DNA of 64,000 bases, from assembly GCA_022702705.1 (NCBI GenBank), contig CM040427.1, positions 70,716,783 through 70,780,782 on the forward strand, written 5' to 3'. The notes below the pieces were generated by a model. It saw nothing but the letters and a program-made list of their open reading frames with translations, did not search any database and had not been told where the DNA came from. Source of the stretch: Papilionanthe hookeriana x Papilionanthe teres. Its lineage: Eukaryota > Streptophyta > Magnoliopsida > Asparagales > Orchidaceae. Of this stretch, positions 57,628 to 64,000 are shown one piece after another. The stretch's first letter is position 1. The number at the start of each line of letters is the position of its first letter. The translations under genes were made by a program, and so were the position numbers.

Positions 57628-58870
57628 GAAAAGTTAACTACTTAGTAACGTTTTACCCTAAGAATTATATAGCCGCCAAATTAAAAATTTCATTAATGAT
57701 TCAAAATTTTACTTTTGGTATGACCCTTATTTATATAAACAATATAGGGACTTAGTTATTTGAAGATGTGTACCGATGAAAGAAACCCAAGAAATTATAC
57801 AGAAATGTCATAAATCAGATTCTAAGGGACATTTTGGGTTGATAAGACTGCATTTAAGAGTTTACAATATATATTTTATTGGCCTACATTATTTAGAGAT
57901 GTTAATACTTATATAAAATCATGTGATAAACGTTAAAGAGTAGGCATTATTTCTAGAAAAAATGAAATGCCCCTAAATTTTACTTTGGAAATTTAAATTT
58001 TTTATGTTTGAGGTTTAGATTTTATGGGACCATTCCGTCTTCTGGAAAATTTTATATTTTGATAGCTTTGGATTATGTTTCTAAATGAATTGAAGCAGAC
58101 ACTTTACCTAACTGTGATGCTAAGAGTGTTGCAAAAATCTTTAAGAAAAATATTTTACAACTTTTGAAATGCCTAGAGTAATCATTACAGATGGGGGACA
58201 TCCTTTTAAGAATAGAATAATTCAAACATTAACTCAAAAGAATGGGATCAAACATCGAATTGTCACAACTTATCTTCCTCAGATCAGTGGTTTAGCAGAA
58301 GTATCCAATCGTGAAATTAAAGAAATATTGGAAGACATTATAAATCCTAATAGGACTGATTGGACTGCTAGACTTGATAGTGCATTATGGGCTTATAGGA
58401 CTGCTTACAAAACCTCTATAAAAATGTCACCATATAGGCTCATATATGGGGAAGCTTGTCTTTTGCCAGTTGAATTGGAGCATAAAGCTTATTGTACTAT
58501 TAAAGAGTTTAATTATAATCTGAAGGATGCTAGAGAGAAACCATTATTGCAACTAAATGAGCTTGATGAAAACAAGAAATGAATTTATGAGAATGTCATA
58601 ATTTATAAGGAGAAAATGAAGTTGAGACGAGACGTTATCGAAGAAATTTGAAAAAATCATTTTGAGCCTGGACTAGAAGCTCTGTTATATAATACAAGAT
58701 GGAAATTATTTCTAGGAAAAATTAAGTCCAGATGCTCATGACCATTTATTATTGTAAGAGTTCATACTTTTGGAGCTATTGATATTGAAGATCCTAAAAC
58801 TAGAAGAGTAATTAAGGTAAATGGACACAAATTAAGAGCATATATAAGTGGAGATAATCTTACATTGTAG
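57628..58870 (+). pseudogene. Athila-like integrase
   Basis: Begins with FYFWYDPYLYKQYRDLVI and RCVPMKETQEI (zinc-domain side), directly continuing the RNase H left of the Ogre insertion. The core is best seen in 58169-58582: MPRVIITDGGHPFKNRI (second catalytic Asp), LPQISGLAEVSNREIKEIL (catalytic Glu) and WTARLDSALWAYRTAYKT. The C-terminal VRVHTFGAIDIEDPKTRR and VIKVNGHKLRAYI follow near 58760-58845. Several stops; non-functional. Confidence 0.82.
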
Positions 58871-60419
58871 AGATCCTAATGTTGGGTCAAACTGATTAAA
58901 ACATTGGTTATATCAGACTGACGACGTTAAACCAAGCGCCTTGTGGGAGGCAACCCATAGTTATCGGTGTGGATTATTGTTTAATGTGTTGATGAAAATA
59001 TGAAGTGATATTGAGTCTTATATGATTATGTTGGCAAAAAACATTATTATATTGATGGAATTGAGGAGGTGACGAAAGAAATTTAACATCTGAGAATTTT
59101 GGTTTAGCGTTATAGCGCCACGGTTTGATTATCTCCTCTAAAACGCCCAAAATTTAGTTTTTATGCCATCTTCTTCTCTGCAAAACTACCTAGAACAGGA
59201 ATGAAGGCATCAATTCGATATTTCTAATAATTTTGGAGAGATTTGAGAGTAGGAAATTCATTCTAATTTAGAGATCATGAAGAGTAATGACAATGGAAGA
59301 TTTTAAGACAAGAAGATGATGCATGAGGATGCTCAGGTCATATTCAATGGATTTCTTGCATAAGTTTGGAGCGACTTATGAAAAAACTTAGAAAAATTGA
59401 AGAGGAGATATCCTGACTAAATACCAAGTACCAAGATTTGTTCATCCTATTTGAGAATTTTGATTGGCAACTGAAAATCAATTCAATAATCTGTGGTGTT
59501 TCCAATAATATAAAGTATGTACATCAACAACAAATGGATTGACGATAAGGTTGCATCGGAGTTTCGTCATGCTCCTTTTTGTCATTCTTTTAACTGTAAT
59601 TTTTTGGAGAGTGAAAAGGAGGGTGACAACATTGTTCATAACTAATCCTAGATGGTTTATTAGATAGATAAATATGTTAGTTTTTAGTGTTTATGTGTGG
59701 TGTGTAATGGCTCTGGCACTTCTGATTGTTTGTCATTTATTGTATTGATATTGAATTAAACCTATGTTGTGTCATTTGTATTAAACTTATTATTAATATA
59801 AGAAAATCAGTTATGTTCTATTGTTAGAAGTTGGTTTTATGTGTTTGAAATGATTGGATTGGTAGTTGCGAACTTAAAATTTGGAATGACGAAAAACTTA
59901 ATAACTTTCAGAATGACAATTAAAACTGGAATATTAGACTTTGAACATCTTAGATTTTCTGTTCTATTTTAAAATATAAACAAAATTTAAAATCTGGATG
60001 GGTTTGAATGGCTCTAAAACGTAACTATTTGGCGCTATAGCGCCACGACTCAGCGCTATAGTGCTGAACTAACCTAATAGCAGTTTTAAGTGTCCGGACC
60101 ACCTGTTATGCCATTTTTGCCCCGGGTTTGTCTTTTTCACTTCCTTATTCACACTTTGCTCCATTAGGCCTTGGCTTTGTTCTAAATTGGCTTAGAGTTA
60201 GGACTTCAAACTCTAGATTTCATCTTCTTTGGGTAAGATCTTCATATTGTCTCTGAAAATTTTTGATTTCACCATGGATTTCTTCCACATTGTGGGTTAG
60301 GCCTAAAATCTCAAAATTTGATGAAAATAGTGAGAAATCCATGGTTGAATTATTATTTGGTTTTGAATGTGTTTGTTGTAGCCTTTTGAAGTTGCATTTG
60401 GGATTCACTGGGATTTTTA
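58871..60419 (+). other. Athila-like spacer after integrase
   Basis: Holds the Athila-type phrase ending GGGAGGCAACCCA (58945-58957) and several copies of a GCGCTATAGCGCC motif (59106-59119, 60031-60044, 60052-60065). Otherwise AT-rich with short meaningless frames. Confidence 0.55.
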
Positions 60420-61551
60420 TTGAATTTTTTTAGATTTATCATGGCTCTTAAAATGAAGAGAGGAGAGTGAAAGGCAATGTTTGATTATGATAATTTCTCT
60501 AGTGCAAAGTGTGGGACAAATATGAAGATCTGCAATCAAAGAAATTGAATATTTGATTACTGAGCGACAGTGGGAGAATTTTTGCTACTTCACTGATGTT
60601 GTTGTGATTTCTGTGAGGTATGAATGTTATGCTAATTTGCCTGATGAATGAGATCATTTGGTATTCATGAGAGGACAATATGTGGATATTAGCCCTATTT
60701 GGATTAACACTTTTATAAGTTGCATGGTGTTCCTACCAGTTTTTATAGTAAGATTAATTCTACTGATGCTGAACTTCATGAAATTATAGGATTTGTTACT
60801 GATGGAAATGGAGTTTGGAAGATAAGGAATGGATGTCGGGTAAACTTTTTTTTTTTAAGCTTAATATTCATTCTCGTGCTTGGAATTATTTTATTTCTAG
60901 TAGATTGCTTCCAAATAATCATTTTAGTGAGGTGACCCGAGAAAGAGCCACATTGAACTATTGCATTCAGATGAAGAAACCCATTGCCATTGGTTCTTTG
61001 ATTTAATAACATGCTTATTTCCTCAAGAGGAGGAACTACAGGATGTATGTGTTTCCCTTCTCTCATTTCAACCATGTGTATTGAATCTGGAGTTAAATAT
61101 GAGACATGAGAGGAGATGTATGAAAAACATTCTAGAACAAGGTCTAGAAGTATAGTTTTGACATACCTTCTACTTCAGGTTCTACTACAACTTATGTTTC
61201 TAGAGCTTCCACTTCTGGTACTACTTATTTGGGCACTGTTTTGGAGCAATTATTTATACAACAAGGAGATATTTTATCATTATAGAATCAAATGAAAGGC
61301 ATAGAAGCTCGCATGTACCATAATGATGAGTATACAAAGAGTTGAGATGATTTTGATATTATTTTTCATGAGGCTATGGTTAAATTCATGAGGGGTGATC
61401 ATTCAGTAGAATTTCCTACTGGCCCCAATTTTACACCATATGGGACTAGTGAAATGGATGAGGATGTAGGTTTGGATGATGGTGATGATGATGATGATGA
61501 TGATGAGGAGGAGGAGGAGGAGGAGGAGGAGGAGGAGGAGGAGGAGTAGGA
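60420..61551 (+). pseudogene. Athila-associated 'putative plant transposon protein' frame (PF20167-like)
   Basis: Frameshifted pieces: YLITERQWENFCYF, VRYECYANLPDE, VFMRGQYVDISPIWINTF, then FKLNIHSRAWNYFISSRLLP and NNHFSEVTRERATLNYCI. The WxxFxxxxxxPxxHxSxVxxxRAxLxYxI pattern is that of the plant transposon protein domain often found downstream of pol in Athila relatives. The frame ends with an extremely acidic Asp then Glu tail (61477-61548) and a stop. Function unknown, sometimes discussed as an env-position ORF. Degenerate. Confidence 0.6.
61478..61548. repeat. (GAT)n(GAG)n trinucleotide tract
   Basis: Eight or more GAT units followed by about 15 GAG units, encoding the Asp/Glu tail of the frame above. 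Confidence 0.85.
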
Positions 61552-62784
61552 AGATGATGTGTAGTATGTTGTTTTCTTTCCTTTGTTTTGTTTTTATATG
61601 TGATTTTTATTTTGTTAGATATTTATTGTAATTGTATTGGAGTGTTGTGCTTTGTTTGTGCTTAGGTGTACATTTGTATTAAACTAATGTGTTGTATCCG
61701 TTTGTTTTACTGTTCTTATTGTTATACATGCTGATCTTAGATTTTCTACTATTCAACACCAGACTTTACTACTTTTACCTGTATTGTTCTCCTGTTTTAA
61801 ACTTTCAAAATTTTCCATGAACTTTTGTGCTTTAAATTAATTAAATATTTAAGTTTGGGCGAAGGGAGAAAAAACTTTTTTAAGAATTAAACAATATTTG
61901 TCCTCAGAGAACTGTATTTTCAAAAATATTTTAATATAACCTGTAGTATGTAGGGTTAGCTTTAGAAAACTATATTTTTGATTTTATGAATGTTATAGAA
62001 AACCTAAGTAAAAGTTTTTAATAAGAAAGGTTAGTTCTACAGTTAAGATACTTACTATAAGAGTTTAAGATTATGCTTTTACTATTTAAAGTAAAGAAAA
62101 TATGTATTTCTTACAAAATTATGATCTTAGATTTACACTTTAAAAAAAATAATTGAGACTTTATGAAAAACTTTTTAAAGCTAATACAAATTAGTCAAGT
62201 AAGGAAATGTGGGATATTTTTAACTTTAAGTAGACGATGGTGGAATTCAAAATCATTAAAGCCTATCCAGATATATTAATCCTCACAAAACCTGAAAAGA
62301 AAAGGAAAGGATTGAAAATGATCCTAAAAAAAAAACAAAAGAAAAATCAAAAGAAAAAGAAAAGTAAAAAAGAAAATATGTGAGGAGAAGCTTGAGGAGA
62401 TGCCTAATCAAAAGTTGGCTCCACTTGAATCATCTTAAAGAAATGAACTTAATTACATTTCTAAATTAGTCTTAAAGTATTAAAACCATTACTAATAAAG
62501 TTTTCATGAGACTCTTTTTCTGTAATACTTCTAAGTATCCTCACTATGAAAAATTGCAGTTATTCTTGAAACGGATAAAAATCGGAACTCTTAGACTTGA
62601 CTATATATATTCTTAAAATTTTATTTTAACCTGAGTTATTAAATTTTTTTCTAAAGTTTCACTATTGCATTTATAAGATAAAAACTATAGAAATCTTTAA
62701 GTTAAACTCACTACCACAAGTTATAAGTTTTTACACAGTATAAGGAGTTACTTGATGACAAGTAACATTTATGTTTAGGGGAAT
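61552..62784 (+). other. Athila-like 3' untranslated region
   Basis: AT-rich, A-rich near 62320-62380, without genes. A purine run TTTAGGGGAA (62774-62783) abuts the putative LTR start and fits a polypurine tract. Confidence 0.5.
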
Positions 62785-64000
62785 TGATCCACCTCAAAAT
62801 TACCTGTTTGTAGTGCACATTTTATGAGCAATGTATGTACATTTTTGATGATATTGCACTTTAAGGGAAGGTATTTTGCATGTTTTTGGTTTTAGGTTTA
62901 TGGAATTGACATTTGGACAAAATGAAGGAAAATTTGAGCAAAATTGAAGTATTTTGTGCAGTGCTATGGCGCCACCCTTGGCATTATAGCACCACCAGAC
63001 GAGCGAAATGAGCTTTATAGCGCCCCAGACTGGTGCAATAGTGCCCTAAACTGGTGCAATAGCGCCAGTAACTACCTTTATGGAAGATACATTGAATTTG
63101 ATCGAATTTTAAAGGGGTGCTTGAAGTAACCCTTGGTTATTTTTAGAGATTTATTTAATGAGCAAGTTTGTGCATGAAATGAGAAGAATTTTGAAGAGAT
63201 TTTAGAGAGAATTGGTAGATTTTTAGTGTTTTTTTTAGAGTGTATAAGTGTGTGTGAGTAAGAGTTTATGTAAGAGTTTGGAGATTACTAGAAAGCGACT
63301 CTAGAATTTGCTTGTGGAGAAAACATAAGGTACTTTGTATTTGTGTTTAAGTTTTTGTGTTAAGATTTGGATTTCAATACAAATTATGTGTTTTTTCTTT
63401 AACTCCTTGAATTTTGAGTAACTCCGTTTCTTTCTCCTTGCATATGGGAATTAATCTTGTAGGAATAGAATAATTTAAAGATTTATTTTTATTCTAAAAA
63501 TTGTGACAGTATTTTCACTGATTCTTCATTGACTTTGCAAGTTGGTCACTTATGATGTTAAAATCCGTTGAAAAACATAAAGACCCTAGAGGGCTAAGAT
63601 TTTACCCAACTTGTGAATACCACACTTCACTTTGGAAAGAGCCGTCGCGATCACCCGAGAGGGGTGCAAATAGATAGGAAGATAAGTTTTGATGGGAGTA
63701 GAATTTATATTTTTAGGGTGACATACTAGATTTTTTTATCAATTTAATTTAGATTTTGGATCGTAAGGGTCTCTAAGAGGTCCCATAGAGAGGACACAGT
63801 GGGTAATCTGGAGGTGAGAGACCATAATCTACTCAACACTACTACACAAGCTAGAGATAAACTTTATATTAGTCAATGTTCTTTGCTAGCACCGAGAGGA
63901 GGTAAAGAATATGAATGCTCCTATTTTTTATAATGCATCATTCTATATTTTTAATCATTTAAATCCTACATTGATTAACATCTCTTTGCAAGGAGAAAGA
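62785..64000 (+). repeat. Putative 3' LTR of the Athila-like element (runs off the window)
   Basis: Starts TGATCCACC after the purine run. It contains more GCGC-TATAGCGCC-like words (62961-63066) and an AATACAAATTATG-like end-of-transcript region near 63376. The GGTCCCATAGAGAGGACACAG phrase near 63779 echoes 28885. The 5' partner LTR is not in the window or is lost, so the call rests on position. Confidence 0.4.

Larger units (their letters stand above)
29105..64000 (+). mobile_element. Athila-like Ty3/gypsy element, decayed, split by the Ogre insertion
   Basis: Two blocks, 29105-30137 and 57628 to the window end, join across the nested Ogre element with the duplicated ATGCT between them. 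Together they give RT, RNase H, integrase, then a long spacer, an extra downstream frame and a candidate 3' LTR. After integrase, GACGTTAAACCAAGCGCC...GGGAGGCAACCCA (58924-58957) is a phrase characteristic of Athila elements. Gag and protease are missing and stops are frequent. It is AT-rich, unlike the inserted element. The right boundary lies at or beyond the window end. Confidence 0.65.

Noticed and set aside
1..64000. tRNA, rRNA or organellar sequence
   Set aside because: No cloverleaf with A/B boxes, no rRNA-like stretch and no organellar gene was found by eye; a tRNAscan-SE or Infernal run would settle it.

Overview
This is a plant nuclear window, almost certainly from a flowering plant. 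It holds one nine-exon gene with canonical GT-AG introns and is otherwise dominated by nested LTR retrotransposons, CACTA and MITE DNA transposons, a LINE remnant and long (TA)n and (AAATT)n arrays. I cannot name the species from sequence alone.

Layout. 1-2169: intergenic, with a minus-strand LINE reverse-transcriptase remnant (about 200-740) and a possible short CACTA-type element (1133-1442). 2170-6114 (minus): a complete, apparently intact bHLH transcription-factor gene of the bHLH68-like clade, 343 residues from nine exons, with a 203-bp Tourist/PIF-like MITE in intron 7 and a (TA)n array in intron 3. 6115-8362: intergenic. 8363-13729 (minus): a Ty1/copia element of 5.37 kb with two 622-bp LTRs that read as identical and a perfect 5-bp target duplication; its gag-pol frame is broken by many one-base indels. 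13730-29100: mostly non-genic DNA with a degenerate 112-bp tandem repeat, coding-like fragments I cannot identify, a small and a large CACTA element of one family (the large one keeps DUF4216-like and Transposase_24-like remnants), and two decayed Ty3/gypsy gag remnants. 29105 to the end: a decayed Athila-like Ty3/gypsy element (plus strand), split by a 27.5-kb insertion.

The insertion, 30138-57622, is the main content: a Tat/Ogre-type giant LTR retrotransposon with LTRs of 7121 and 7683 bp, a perfect ATGCT target duplication, a tRNA-Arg-type primer binding site, an ORF upstream of gag, then gag, protease, reverse transcriptase, RNase H, a second RNase H and integrase. Between integrase and the 3' LTR lies a further sense-strand reading frame, 46378 to about 48003. 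Its C-terminal half is an unmistakable AlkB-type 2-oxoglutarate/Fe(II) dioxygenase domain closest to the plant ALKBH9/ALKBH10 class of RNA N6-methyladenosine demethylases. The HxD...H iron triad and the 2OG-binding arginine are visible. Good 3' splice sites sit immediately upstream of the start codons of both this frame and the 5' ORF1, and a good 5' splice site lies downstream of the LTR TATA-like box, so an env-like spliced message is plausible. An LTR retrotransposon carrying its own candidate RNA demethylase is the exciting system in this window.

Most transposon frames here carry one-base indels, often at CGG, CCGG or CTG sites. This may be real decay, but it also looks like consensus error, so intactness of the elements should not be judged from this sequence alone.
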